The notes under the pieces are model-generated. The model saw only the letters and a list, made by a program, of their open reading frames with translations, was not told the DNA's origin and searched no databases. 64,000 bases of DNA, from the NCBI GenBank assembly GCA_964574335.1, contig CAZNNH010000013.1:1-64000 (forward strand). The letters run 5' to 3'. Position 1 is the first letter of the stretch, and the number at the start of each line of letters is the position of its first letter. The DNA is from CAZNNH01 sp964574335. Its GTDB lineage: Bacteria; Acidobacteriota; Vicinamibacteria; Fen-336. The translations under genes were made by a program, and so were the position numbers. Below are positions 24,811 to 34,565 of the stretch, piece by piece.

Positions 24811-25868
24811 GGGGCCTGCTGCGCCGGCTCCTCACCGAGCGGCTGGAGCCGGGGCCGGCCGCGGCCGCGGTCTGGCTGGGGATCGCCCTCGGCATCATCC
24901 CCATCTACGGGCTCCAGGCCGTCACGGCGCTGGCCCTGGCCACCGTCTTCAGGCTCAACCGGCCGTTGACCCTCGCCGCCACCTTCATCAACAACCCCCT
25001 GCTGCAGCCGCTGCTGGTGATCGGCTCGCTGCAGCTCGGCCACCTGGTCGCCCACGGCTCCTTCGTCTCCCTGGCGCCTTCCGCGCTTCTGGCCTCCTGG
25101 GGCCAGCACCTGCTGGCCCTCTTCCTGGGCAGCTTCATCCTCTCGGTGCTGGTGGGGCTCCCCGCGGCCGCCGCGGTCTTCCTCTTCCTGGTGCTGCGGG
25201 GCGCCTCACCCAACGAGCGTGCCTTTCAGGCCGAGGTCAACCGCCGCTTCGCCGCCACCGGGTTCTACGCCCGCGGCTTCGTCCGCTGGAAGACCCGCCT
25301 CGACCGCATCTTCAGCCTCCTCCTCGAAGAAGACCTGGGCGCCGGCACGGCGGTGGACCTGGGCTGTGGCTACGGCGCCACGTTGGCCCTGGTGGCCCAC
25401 CGTGACCCGCAGCGCGCGCTCCACGGCTGCGACCTGGACCGGCAGCGGGTGACGGCCGCTACTCAGGCGCTGAACGGGCTGGACGTCCACCTGGAGACGG
25501 CCGACGTGCTCGGCTTCCCTTTGCCGGACGCCGGGCTGATCCTGATCATCGACGTCCTCCAGTACCTGGATCCGGCCGAGCAGGCCGCGCTGCTGCGGCG
25601 CTCGGCCCAGGCGCTCGTGCCCGGCGGGCGACTGATCTTCCGGCTGCCCGACACCCAAAGGGGTCTGCTGTTCCGGACCACGCGGCTGCTGGATCGGCTG
25701 CTGCTGGGGCTGGGACGCTCCGGCAGGCGGCCTATCTACCAACCTGCCCAGACCTACGTAGAGCTGCTGGGCGAGGTCGGCCTCCGCGTGGAGGCGCGCC
25801 GCTACCGCAACCGGCTCCCGCTCGCGCACACGGTGTTCTTCGCCCGGAAGGCCGGAGGCGAGACGTGA
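24807..25868 (+). CDS. DUF2062 membrane domain fused to SAM-dependent methyltransferase
   Basis: A 353-residue two-domain protein. Residues 1-135 are a DUF2062 integral membrane domain with about three helices (WLGIALGIIPIYG, INNPLLQPLLV, LLALFLGSFILSVLVG). From about 170 a class I methyltransferase follows (VDLGCGYGATLALV as motif I, HGCDLD as motif II, LILIIDVLQYL). It probably methylates a lipid or aryl substrate at the membrane. The fusion ties the catalytic domain to the bilayer. The GTG start overlaps the FabZ stop and its own stop overlaps the exporter start, both as GTGA. Confidence 0.87.
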   Translation: MRGLLRRLLTERLEPGPAAAAVWLGIALGIIPIYGLQAVTALALATVFRLNRPLTLAATFINNPLLQPLLVIGSLQLGHLVAHGSFVSLAPSALLASWGQHLLALFLGSFILSVLVGLPAAAAVFLFLVLRGASPNERAFQAEVNRRFAATGFYARGFVRWKTRLDRIFSLLLEEDLGAGTAVDLGCGYGATLALVAHRDPQRALHGCDLDRQRVTAATQALNGLDVHLETADVLGFPLPDAGLILIIDVLQYLDPAEQAALLRRSAQALVPGGRLIFRLPDTQRGLLFRTTRLLDRLLLGLGRSGRRPIYQPAQTYVELLGEVGLRVEARRYRNRLPLAHTVFFARKAGGET

Positions 25869-28396
25869 CCGAGCGGCTGCTCGATCGGATCGCCTCGCTG
25901 GTCCTGAAGCGGCCGGTGGCGGTGCTGCTGGCGGTGGGCGCGATGACGCTGCTGCTCGCCGCCAACACCCGCAACCTGGAGCTGCGAACCGACCTGGTCG
26001 ACCTGATGGGCGACTCGGGCTCCGCCCGGGCGGCGCGAGAGCTGCTCCAGGAGCTCGGCTACGGCAACCGGTTCTTCGTGGTCGTGGAAGCCGGCGGGGA
26101 CGGAGAGCGGGCCGCCGAGCGGATGGAGCAGGCCGCCGACCGCCTGGTGGCGGAGATGGACCGAAGCGGCCTGTTCCTCTCCGCGCGCTGCGGGGTGACC
26201 GAGGCGGAGATGCTGCAGGTCGCCCGCTTCTACGTCGACCACTTCCCCGACTTCGTCGACCCCGGCCGGCTCGACGAGCTGCGGGCCCGGCTCAGCCCGG
26301 CCGGGGTGAAGGAAGAGGTCCGCAAGGCCACCGAGGCGCTGCTGTCGCCGCTGTCGACGCTCGGCCCCGAGTACCTGGTCCTCGACCCGCTGGGCCTGCT
26401 CGAGCTGGTCCTTCCGGCCACCCGCGAGGGCTCGGGCTTCACCGGCTTCGACCTGGACTGGGGCAGCGGCGGCCGCTTCTTCAGCCGGGACCACCGGGCG
26501 CTTCTGGTCCTGGCCGAGCCCCGACGGCCGTCGTCGGACTACGAGTTCGCCGTGCGCCTGATGCAGTGGGTGCGTCCCCGGCTGTCGGCGATCCAGGCGG
26601 AGGACGTCGAAGGCGGGGCCCCGCTCCGCTTGACCCCGGTCGGCGCCCACGCCTACGCCGACCAGAACCGCGCCCTCATCGAGCGCAACATCAAGGTCGC
26701 CTCGGCGGTCTCGGTGGGGGGCAACCTGCTGCTGATGGTCCTCGTCTACCGATGGCTCCCCGCCTTGCTCCTGACCGTGCTGCCGACGCTGCTCTCGATC
26801 CTCTGGACCACCGGCCTGATCAGCAGCTACCCCGGCGAGGTGAACCTGATCAGCCTGGCCTTCATCGCCATCCTGGCCGGGCTCGGCGACGACCAGGTGA
26901 CCTACTTCTTCTCCCGGGTGCCCCAGGAGACCTCGGGATCGGCGTCGCTTCAGGCAGCGATCCGGCAGACCTACGGGACCACCGGCAAGAGCGTGCTGTT
27001 CTGCGTGCTGACCAGCGGCACCGCCACCGCCACCCTGGCCTTGGCCCGCTTCAAGGGGCTGGCCGAGCTGGGCCTGGTGCTCACGGTGGGCCTGCTGATG
27101 CTGCTCCTGCACGCCCTCTTCACCATCCCGGCGCTCCTCTTCGTGATCTGGCCGAGGTTCCCCGTGCGCACCGAGGGGAGCCCGTTCCGCTTCCTGCCGA
27201 CGGTGGCGCGGGGGGTGGGCCGGGTGGTGGCCGGCTCCCCCCGGCTGGTGCTGGGGTTCGGGATGATGGTGCTGCTGGTTGCGGGGCTTTCGATTCCCCA
27301 CCTCCAGGTGGCGGGCCGGCTGGAGGGCTTCTCCGAGCAGGACGACCCTGCCTTCGTGGGCCAGAGGCTCCTGGCCTCGCGCTTCGGCCTCGAAGGGGCG
27401 CCCCTGGTGCTGCTGGTCGAGGGCGGCGAGCAGGAGGTGCTGGATCGGACCGCGCGGCTGCAGGCCGAGCTGCAGGACCTCCGCCGCGGCGGCGAGCTGC
27501 GGGCGGTGCTGGCCCCCAACAGCCTGGTCCCTTCACGGGCACAGCAGGAGAAGCGCCGCGCCGCCCTGGGCGACGTGGACCTGGACAAGACCGCCACCGC
27601 CCTCGAGCGAGCGGTGCGGGAGAGTGGTCTCGACCCCTCGGCCTTCCGGGAGCCGGTTCTCCGGCTGCGCCGCTGGGCTTCGGGAGACTGGCCGGTGGTC
27701 TCGGTCGAGAGCGCCGCCGAGGCGCTGCCGTCGGGGCTCCTGGATCCCGGGGTGCGCGAGATCTCGCCGGGCCACTTCCTGGGGACGGTGACCCTCTACT
27801 CCGCCGATCCGGCGGCCACCGCCAGCTTGTCGCCCGAGACCCTGTCTCGGCTGGAGGAGAAGGCCGGCTCCTTCCAGCCCTTCTCCTACGACCAGATGGC
27901 GATCGACCTGCAGGCCCAGATCGTGGCCGACAGCCGCAGGGCTTCCGTGGCGACGGTGCTCGGCGTGGTGCTGGTGGTGGCCCTCCTCTTCCGCAGCCTC
28001 TCCGTCGGCCTGCTGGTGCTGCTGCCGGTCGCCTACGGCATCGTGGTGACGGTCGGCCTGCTCACCCTGGCAGGCCACCACTTCGGCGGGATGGGCTTCG
28101 CCGCCTTCCCCCTGATCGTGGGCATCGGCATCGACAACGGCATCCACCTGGTGCGGCGGGCGCTCGAGCCGCCGAGACGGGATGCGGCTCGGCTGCTGGC
28201 CGATTCCGGCGCCGCCTTGATCCAGACCAACCTGACCACGATCGTGGGCTTCGGGGCGCTCATGTCTGCCACCATTCCCCCCCTGGCCGAGCTGGGGCTC
28301 ATCACGGCGGTGGGGATGACGGTGGCCCTGTTCGCCTCGATCTTCGTGCTGCCTTCGATCCTGGTGCTGATGGAGCCGGGGCGGGCGAAGACATAG
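25865..28396 (+). CDS. MMPL/RND-superfamily lipid exporter
   Basis: An 843-residue RND protein of the MMPL/HpnN type: an N-terminal helix (PVAVLLAVGAMTLLLAA), a large periplasmic loop to about residue 275, five more helices (LLLMVLVYRWLPALLL to LLLHALFTIPALLF), and then the second half repeating this plan from about 460. It uses the proton gradient to move lipids out of the inner membrane. MMPL exporters are fixed members of aryl-polyene clusters and of hopanoid loci. It is the last gene of the arm, coupled by GTGA to the methyltransferase. A weak 7-bp GC hairpin (28398-28418) follows. Confidence 0.92.
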   Translation: MTERLLDRIASLVLKRPVAVLLAVGAMTLLLAANTRNLELRTDLVDLMGDSGSARAARELLQELGYGNRFFVVVEAGGDGERAAERMEQAADRLVAEMDRSGLFLSARCGVTEAEMLQVARFYVDHFPDFVDPGRLDELRARLSPAGVKEEVRKATEALLSPLSTLGPEYLVLDPLGLLELVLPATREGSGFTGFDLDWGSGGRFFSRDHRALLVLAEPRRPSSDYEFAVRLMQWVRPRLSAIQAEDVEGGAPLRLTPVGAHAYADQNRALIERNIKVASAVSVGGNLLLMVLVYRWLPALLLTVLPTLLSILWTTGLISSYPGEVNLISLAFIAILAGLGDDQVTYFFSRVPQETSGSASLQAAIRQTYGTTGKSVLFCVLTSGTATATLALARFKGLAELGLVLTVGLLMLLLHALFTIPALLFVIWPRFPVRTEGSPFRFLPTVARGVGRVVAGSPRLVLGFGMMVLLVAGLSIPHLQVAGRLEGFSEQDDPAFVGQRLLASRFGLEGAPLVLLVEGGEQEVLDRTARLQAELQDLRRGGELRAVLAPNSLVPSRAQQEKRRAALGDVDLDKTATALERAVRESGLDPSAFREPVLRLRRWASGDWPVVSVESAAEALPSGLLDPGVREISPGHFLGTVTLYSADPAATASLSPETLSRLEEKAGSFQPFSYDQMAIDLQAQIVADSRRASVATVLGVVLVVALLFRSLSVGLLVLLPVAYGIVVTVGLLTLAGHHFGGMGFAAFPLIVGIGIDNGIHLVRRALEPPRRDAARLLADSGAALIQTNLTTIVGFGALMSATIPPLAELGLITAVGMTVALFASIFVLPSILVLMEPGRAKT

Positions 28397-28527
28397 GGGC
28401 CCGGGGCCGCACCGGGCCGGGCCGGCAACAGCCGCACCGTCGACGGGTGTCCCGGGCTGGCAGGCACCCCCAAAGAGCCACGGCAGAACAGACCTGGCGT
28501 CTCTGTCTTTTTGCCAGTATCCTATGA

Positions 28528-29760
28528 GTGATTTTGACAGAGACATACTTGCCCCGAGAGCTGTCAGGCCGTGTGCACCGGGCGCTCCGCGCGCTGCCCG
28601 TGGTCGTGGTCACCGGTCTTCGGCAGGCTGGCAAGACCACGTTCCTTCGGCGCGATCCGAGCCTCTCGGGGCGGCGGTACCTGAGCCTGGACGACTTCCC
28701 GACCCTCGAGGCCGCCCGCAGGGATCCAGAAGCGATGCTCGCCGGCCCCGAGCCCCTGACCATCGACGAAGCCCAGCGATGTCCGGAGCTGCTGGTCGCG
28801 ATCAAGCGCGCCGTGGATCGGCGAAGAGTCAACGGGCGCTTCCTCGTCAGTGGATCGGCCAATTTCGCGCTTCTCTCTGGGGTCACCGAGTCGCTGGCAG
28901 GACGGGCCGTCTACCTGACGCTGTCACCGTTCACGCGCAGGGAACGGGCACGAGCCATCCAGGAGAGGCCGTTCGTGCTCCGTCTCCTGGACGCGGGCAC
29001 ACCACCACGGGGCGAGTGTCGTCCCGTCGAGGACGACGACGTGCTGGCCGGGGGTCTTCCGGTCGTGGCGCTTGGGACGACCACCGACCGCGACCTGTGG
29101 TTCCTCGGCTACGAGCAGACCTACCTGGAGCGTGACGTGCGCAGCCTGGCCCAAGTGGCTGACCTCGTGGACTTCCGCAACCTCCTGCGCCTCGCGGCCC
29201 TACGCGGAGGGCAGCTCCTGAACTCGAGCGAGCTGGCACGCGACGCCAAGATGTCGGTGGCGACGGTCGCCCGCTACCTCGGCCTGCTGGAGACGTCGTT
29301 CGTGGTGGCGCGTCTCGCGCCCTATCTCCGGAGCCGTACCACCCGGCTGATCAAGTCGCCCAAGCTCTACGTCACCGACTCGGGCCTGGCCGCCCATCTC
29401 ACGGAGGTCCGGGACCTCGGGGTGGGCGCCGACGAGCCGTTGCGGGGCGCCCTGTTCGAGACCTACGCCTACCAGAACCTGGCGGGCATCCTGGCCGCCC
29501 AGGCGGACCGGGCCGAGCTGGGATTCTGGAACGTCCAGGGCCGCCACGAAGTCGACTTCGTGCTGGCCAGGGCCCGGCGGTGCGTCGCGATCGAGGTGAA
29601 GGCCGGATCGCGGTTCGTCGACCGTGACCTCGGTGCCCTGCGCGCCTTCCTCGAGAAGACCCCGGGCGCGATCGCCGCCGTCCTTGCCTACAACGGACCA
29701 GAGGTGGTGCCGCTCGGCAACCGCCTCTTCGCCGTTCCGCTCGGCCTCCTGCTGTCGTGA
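28528..29760 (+). CDS. AAA ATPase with DUF4143 domain
   Basis: A 410-residue ATP-binding protein: Walker A GLRQAGKTT near residue 32, Walker B LTIDEAQ near 85, sensor VSGSANFALL, then a winged-helix part and a C-terminal DUF4143 nuclease-like domain (GHEVDFVL and IEVKAGS pattern, the D-ExK core of the PD-(D/E)XK fold). These proteins are widespread accessory ATPases, often mobile, with unknown targets. The start is a GTG after an AT-rich stretch. It is unrelated in theme to the lipid locus and separates it from the third radical SAM gene. Confidence 0.87.
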   Translation: MILTETYLPRELSGRVHRALRALPVVVVTGLRQAGKTTFLRRDPSLSGRRYLSLDDFPTLEAARRDPEAMLAGPEPLTIDEAQRCPELLVAIKRAVDRRRVNGRFLVSGSANFALLSGVTESLAGRAVYLTLSPFTRRERARAIQERPFVLRLLDAGTPPRGECRPVEDDDVLAGGLPVVALGTTTDRDLWFLGYEQTYLERDVRSLAQVADLVDFRNLLRLAALRGGQLLNSSELARDAKMSVATVARYLGLLETSFVVARLAPYLRSRTTRLIKSPKLYVTDSGLAAHLTEVRDLGVGADEPLRGALFETYAYQNLAGILAAQADRAELGFWNVQGRHEVDFVLARARRCVAIEVKAGSRFVDRDLGALRAFLEKTPGAIAAVLAYNGPEVVPLGNRLFAVPLGLLLS

Positions 29761-29775
29761 GGCGGAAGGCGGAGC

Positions 29776-31281
29776 CTACGGGCTCAGGCGATCCGCCGGC
29801 AGCGCCGGTGTCGACGACAAGCCCTCGAGATCCGGTTCCTGCTCCACCGCCGGCTCAGCCGCAGAGGGCCGGTCGCCGATCGCGGTCTGCGCCAGGTAGT
29901 GCTCGGGGTCCATCAGCCGCTGGGTGCGGGTCAGGATCTGGTAGAGACGGGGGATGTCGCGCAGCCTCACCTGCGAGAGCCAGCTCCACCACTTCTTCTG
30001 CCCGTGCAGGTTCAGGACCGACCGCCGCCAGGTCTCGCAGTACAGCTCGAAGAACCGCCGCACCGGCAGGCGCGACCGCCAGAGCAGGTGGTGCAGGTCG
30101 TAGTGGTTGAAGTCCAGGACCTGGAGGCGATTCCGCATCAGCTCGAAGTACCGGGTGCCCGGCAGCGGGGTCAGGATCGTGAACCCGACCCGGGACAGCT
30201 GGTGCTCCTGGAGGAAGGCCCACAGCGCCTGGAAGTCGTCCTCGGTGTAGTCGGGGTCGATGACGAAGTTCCCGGTCACGCCGAAGCCGAGCCGGCGCGC
30301 GATGCGCACCGCCTCGATGGTCACGGCGATGTCGGCGTCCTTGGTGAGCGAGCGCAGCCCCTGGCTGGTCGGGGCCTCGAAACCGAAGAAGATGTCGAAG
30401 TGCCGGGCCAGCGGTCGCCAGCGCTCGAGCAGGTCGGGGTGCTCCACCACCGTATCCAGCCGCGACTGGACCAGCAGCCAGTTCTTGCGATCAGGCGTCC
30501 CAAGCAGGGCGTCGGCCAGGGCCAGGCTGCGGTCCCGCCCGGTCCAGAAGGTGTCGTCGACCACGAAGACGTTCCCGCCGATCGCGGCGAAGTCGGCCCG
30601 CACCTTGGGGATCGCGTGGAAGCGCAGGGTGCGCTCGTGGAACTGCCACACCGAGCAGAACTTGCACCGGTGCCGGCAGCCGCGCGCGGTCTCCAGCGTC
30701 CACACCGGCATGTAGTTGAGGCAGCAGTAGTTGCGCTGGAATCGGGCCACCGATGAACGGTCGGGCGCGACCGAGACCTCGAGCGAAAGCGGCTCCTGCA
30801 GCTCGGCGGTGGGCACGAAGCCGGCAACGGAGTCGGGTACGAGCAGGCCGGGCACCGTCTCGAGAGGCCGTGACTCACGGAGCGCCTCGCAGATCGCGGG
30901 CATCGCCAGCTCGCCCTCGCTTCGGGCGATGGCGTCGACGTCCCAGCAGCCGGCGAGCGCCGCCGGGTACATGGCCAGCGCATGCCCGCCCACCACCACC
31001 GGGATTCTCCGATCGAAGACCTTGACCTCGGCCGCCAGGGCCCGGATGGCATCCGTGTCGAGGATGTGCACGCCGGAGAGGCCCAGCAGCTCGGGCCGCG
31101 ACTCTTCCAGGACCTTCCGGAAAGGGCGCCGGTCGAAGCGCCGGTCGACGATGCTCGCGGTGTGGCCCCGCGCCTTCAGCGCCGAGACCACGTACTGGAG
31201 CCCGAGCGGCTCGGTCTGGAAGAACGGTGCCAGGCCGAAGTCGATGGCGGCGGGCTTGGGCTTGACCAGGAGGACTCGCAT
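29776..31281 (-). CDS. B12-binding-domain radical SAM protein (third)
   Basis: A 501-residue class B-type radical SAM protein: cobalamin-binding domain over residues 1-150 (RVLLVKPKPA, PLGLQYVVSALKARGH, IPVVVGGHALAMYP) and cluster motif RGCRHRCKFCS (CX3CX2C) near 215, then VVDDTFW and FGFEAPTSQG barrel strands. Length and layout resemble lipid-modifying members such as the hopanoid methylases, but I see nothing that assigns it to them. It is divergent from the dehydratase activase gene and apparently monocistronic. Its closeness to the 5041-28396 locus may be functional or accidental. Confidence 0.87.
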   Translation of the reverse strand: MRVLLVKPKPAAIDFGLAPFFQTEPLGLQYVVSALKARGHTASIVDRRFDRRPFRKVLEESRPELLGLSGVHILDTDAIRALAAEVKVFDRRIPVVVGGHALAMYPAALAGCWDVDAIARSEGELAMPAICEALRESRPLETVPGLLVPDSVAGFVPTAELQEPLSLEVSVAPDRSSVARFQRNYCCLNYMPVWTLETARGCRHRCKFCSVWQFHERTLRFHAIPKVRADFAAIGGNVFVVDDTFWTGRDRSLALADALLGTPDRKNWLLVQSRLDTVVEHPDLLERWRPLARHFDIFFGFEAPTSQGLRSLTKDADIAVTIEAVRIARRLGFGVTGNFVIDPDYTEDDFQALWAFLQEHQLSRVGFTILTPLPGTRYFELMRNRLQVLDFNHYDLHHLLWRSRLPVRRFFELYCETWRRSVLNLHGQKKWWSWLSQVRLRDIPRLYQILTRTQRLMDPEHYLAQTAIGDRPSAAEPAVEQEPDLEGLSSTPALPADRLSP

Positions 31282-31336
31282 CGCGGGGGGCTCGATGCTA
31301 GCACGCGGCCGGCCGTCGTCGGCGGGGCCTTCGGTC

Positions 31337-31345
31337 TGCTATGCT
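31337..31345 (+). promoter_or_regulatory. candidate extended -10 promoter for the activase gene
   Basis: TGCTATGCT (TG, one base, TATGCT) lies 91 bases before the ATG at 31436 in the divergent gap. No clear -35 is present. Confidence 0.35.
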
Positions 31346-31435
31346 CGTGGGGTTCCCTGCCAGGCCCGGCCGAGCCGGACGGCGGAGACGGGTTTGCGTC
31401 GTCGAGACACGACGGCTCGAAGGTCAGCTCCACGG

Positions 31436-34400
31436 ATGGCGATTGGCATTGGCATCGACGTCGGGTCGGTCAGCGTCAAGGCAGCGGTGTTTTCGAACCA
31501 GGCCGAGGACCGCGAGCGGCTCGAGCGGCTTTCGACCCGGGAGGGCTTCTCGCCGCCGCGGGTAGTCGACGGCGGCAACGGCAGCGGGCCCGGCTTCCTC
31601 AGCGTGGCTCCCTACGCGCGGATCGCCGGCAATCCCAGGAGCCAGGCCCGAGACGTGCTGAGGCGGCTGCTTCAACGGATGGACGGCGGCCAGGTGGCGG
31701 TCCTGGGCACCGGCACCGGGGTCCGCATCCTGGAGGAGGAGCTCGGCCTCGACCGGGCGGACGAGTTCCGCTCGCTGAGCCGGGCCGTCGAGCTGCTGAT
31801 GCCCGACGTGCTGACGCTGTTCGAGATCGGCGGCGAGAGCTCGCGCTACGTCCGCTTCGAGCGCCACCAGAAGGGCGGCGGCTTGGGGATCGCCGACTAC
31901 AGGACCAACGGCGACTGCGCCGCCGGGACCGGGGCTTTCCTCGACCAGCAGGCCGGCCGGCTCAAGTTCCGGGTGGAGGAGCTGGGCCAGATCGCGCTCT
32001 CCACCGAGCGCGCCGCCCAGATCGCCGGGCGTTGCTCGGTCTTCGCCAAGAGCGACATGATCCACGCCCAGCAGCGCGGCTTCACCCCCGCCGAGATCCT
32101 GAGCGGCCTGTGCGACGCGGTGGCCAGGAACTTCCGCAGCTCCATCACCAAGGGGCGGTCCATCGTCCCCGAGGTGGGCCTGATCGGCGGCGTGGCCAGA
32201 AACGCCGGCGTGGTGCGGGCGCTGGAGCGGGCCTTCGGTTTCGAGGCGGGAAGCCTGGTGGTGCCCGACGAGCCGGCCTCCTTCGCCGCGGTGGGCGCCG
32301 CCTGCCTGGCCCACGACCGGGCGGCCTCCAGATCGGGCCGCTCCACCACCGCGATCCTGGACCGGCCGCCGGCCGCGCCGGTCTCGCTCCCCACCGCCCC
32401 CCCGCTCTCGATGGACCAGGTGCTGCTGCTGCGAGATCGCCTCACGGCACGGCCACCGCAGGCCGCCGAGGCGCCGGTCGACGCCTACCTCGGCATCGAC
32501 ATCGGCTCGGTCAGCACCAACCTGGTGGTCCTCGACCAGACCGGCCAGGTGCTGAAGGAGATCTACCTCCGCACCGACGCCCGCCCGGTGGAGGCGGTGG
32601 GCCGGGGCCTGCGGGAGATCCAGGAGACGATCGGCGAGCGGATCCGGGTCTGCGGCGTCGGCACCACCGGCTCCGGCCGGGAGCTGATCGCCGAGCTGGT
32701 GGGCGCCGACACCGTCAAGGACGAGATCACCGCCCACAAGACCGGGGCCGCCTTCATCGACCGGGAGCTGCTCGGCCTGGGGGTGGACACGATCTTCGAG
32801 ATCGGCGGCCAGGACGCCAAGTACATCAGCCTCGAGGACGGGATCGTGGTCGACTTCACCATGAACGAGGCCTGCGCCGCCGGCACCGGCAGCTTCCTCG
32901 AGGAGCGGGCCCAGGAGCTGGGGATCCGCATCCAGGGGGAGTTCGCCGATCTGGCCCTGTCCAGCCGGGCGCCGCTGCGCCTCGGCGAGCGCTGCACCGT
33001 GTTCATGGAGCGGGACGTCAACGACTGCCTGCGCCGGGGGGCGTCGCTCCCGGACACGGTGGCGGGGCTCTCCTACTCGATCGCCACCAACTACATCAAC
33101 CGCGTGGTGCGGGGCCGCAAGGTCGGCGAGGTCATCTTCCTGCAGGGGGGCACCGCCTACAACGACGCGGTGGCGGCGGCGCTGGCGGCGGTGGTCGGCA
33201 AGCGGGTCATCGTCCCCCCGTTCAACGGCGTGATGGGGGCGCTCGGGGTGGCGCTGCTGGCCCGCGACAAGGCGAAGCGGACCGGCGAGGAGAGCGCCTT
33301 CCGCGGCTATGCCCCCCACGAGGTGGACTGCGAGACCTTCGAGTTCACCTGCCGCGGCTGTACCAACTACTGCCAGATGCAGCGGGTGACGGTGGAGGGG
33401 CGGCACACCTACTGGGGCGACAAGTGCTCGGTCCGCTACCGGAAGGCCGCCCGCGGCGAGCGTGAGCCGGTGACCGAGGACCTGGTGGCGTTCCGGCGTG
33501 CCCGGATGCTCGACGCCTACGCGCCGGAGGCAGGGGCCGGTCCGGTGATCGGCCTCCCGTTCTGCATGTCCACCTACGACTGGGCCCCCTTGTGGCTGAC
33601 GGTGTTCCGCGAGCTGGGGGTGCGGGTGCTGCTCTCCGAGCCCACCCGCAACGACGTGGTCAAGCTCGGTGTCGAGTCCACCGTCTCCGAGCCCTGCTTT
33701 CCGATCCTGGTCTCACACGGCCACATCCGCCGCCTGCTCGAGCAGGGCGTCGACTTCGTCTTCGTCCCCAACAACGTCGCCGCCCCCGGCGACCCGCAGA
33801 AGCGGGCCAACTTCTTCTGCCCCTGGCACCAGACGCTGCCCTTCGTGGCCCGCTCCGCCCCCGTCATCTTCGAAGAGCGCCACCGGATGATCTCGCCCAC
33901 CCTCTGGTTCAGCCACGGGGAGGAGGCGGTAGCCGCCTCGCTGCGCGAGGCGCTCGGCGCGGCCGGGCTGCGCTTCCGACGCCGCCGGGTAAGGGCCGCG
34001 GTCCACCGCGGCCAGCAGGCGATGGCCGCGTTCCGCTCCTCCCTGTTGGAGGCGGGCCGAGAGGCGCTTTCGAGGCTGGAGGCCACCGGCGAGCACGGGG
34101 TGGTGCTGGTGGGCCGGCCCTACAACATCTACGACGGCGGCACCAACCTCGAGATCGCCACCAAGCTGCGCGAGTACTACGGCGCCAACGTGATCCCCCA
34201 GGACTTCATCGAGCCCGATCCGGGCGAGCTTCGGGGCTACGAGACGGCCTTCTACTGGACCTACGGCGCCCGGATCCTGGCGGTGGCCGCCTTCACCCGG
34301 AGCCGGCCCAAGCTGCACCTCATCTACCTGACCAGCTTCAACTGCGGGCCGGACTCCTACGTCAAGCACTACGTCACCGAGGCCTCCGGCCGCCCCTTCC

Positions 34401-34489
34401 TGGCCCTGCAGGTGGACGGCCACAACAACGACGCCGGGCTGCTGACCCGCTGTGAGGCCTACCTGGACAGCAAGGGAGTGCTCGGCTAG
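31436..34489 (+). CDS. acyl-CoA dehydratase activase-related protein (two BcrAD_BadFG domains + DUF2229)
   Basis: A 1017-residue protein. Two ASKHA ATPase modules are present: one from residue 1 (GIGIDVGSVSVKAAVF, DCAAGTGAFLDQQ) and one from about 350 (YLGIDIGSVSTNLVV, CAAGTGSFLEERAQELG). The second has the GGQDAKY motif and Cys residues of the [4Fe-4S]-bearing 2-hydroxyglutaryl-CoA dehydratase activator. From about 640 a Cys-rich segment and a DUF2229 domain follow (CMSTYDWAPLW, SEPCFPILVSHGH). In many bacteria the same family is a single chain of about 1400 residues; here the last part is a separate gene (34566). It likely energises electron transfer to a dehydratase or reductase under anoxic conditions. 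Confidence 0.88.
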   Translation: MAIGIGIDVGSVSVKAAVFSNQAEDRERLERLSTREGFSPPRVVDGGNGSGPGFLSVAPYARIAGNPRSQARDVLRRLLQRMDGGQVAVLGTGTGVRILEEELGLDRADEFRSLSRAVELLMPDVLTLFEIGGESSRYVRFERHQKGGGLGIADYRTNGDCAAGTGAFLDQQAGRLKFRVEELGQIALSTERAAQIAGRCSVFAKSDMIHAQQRGFTPAEILSGLCDAVARNFRSSITKGRSIVPEVGLIGGVARNAGVVRALERAFGFEAGSLVVPDEPASFAAVGAACLAHDRAASRSGRSTTAILDRPPAAPVSLPTAPPLSMDQVLLLRDRLTARPPQAAEAPVDAYLGIDIGSVSTNLVVLDQTGQVLKEIYLRTDARPVEAVGRGLREIQETIGERIRVCGVGTTGSGRELIAELVGADTVKDEITAHKTGAAFIDRELLGLGVDTIFEIGGQDAKYISLEDGIVVDFTMNEACAAGTGSFLEERAQELGIRIQGEFADLALSSRAPLRLGERCTVFMERDVNDCLRRGASLPDTVAGLSYSIATNYINRVVRGRKVGEVIFLQGGTAYNDAVAAALAAVVGKRVIVPPFNGVMGALGVALLARDKAKRTGEESAFRGYAPHEVDCETFEFTCRGCTNYCQMQRVTVEGRHTYWGDKCSVRYRKAARGEREPVTEDLVAFRRARMLDAYAPEAGAGPVIGLPFCMSTYDWAPLWLTVFRELGVRVLLSEPTRNDVVKLGVESTVSEPCFPILVSHGHIRRLLEQGVDFVFVPNNVAAPGDPQKRANFFCPWHQTLPFVARSAPVIFEERHRMISPTLWFSHGEEAVAASLREALGAAGLRFRRRRVRAAVHRGQQAMAAFRSSLLEAGREALSRLEATGEHGVVLVGRPYNIYDGGTNLEIATKLREYYGANVIPQDFIEPDPGELRGYETAFYWTYGARILAVAAFTRSRPKLHLIYLTSFNCGPDSYVKHYVTEASGRPFLALQVDGHNNDAGLLTRCEAYLDSKGVLG

Positions 34490-34565
34490 TGGTCCGCATC
34501 GCAGGTCGTGCGGGCGGCAACCAGGAGAGAAGATCCGGGGACACGATCCCAGGGACGGAACACTA

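Noticed and set aside
28398..28418. Strong terminator after the MMPL exporter
   Set aside because: Only a 7-bp GC stem without a T-tract; mentioned with the gene but not listed as a terminator.
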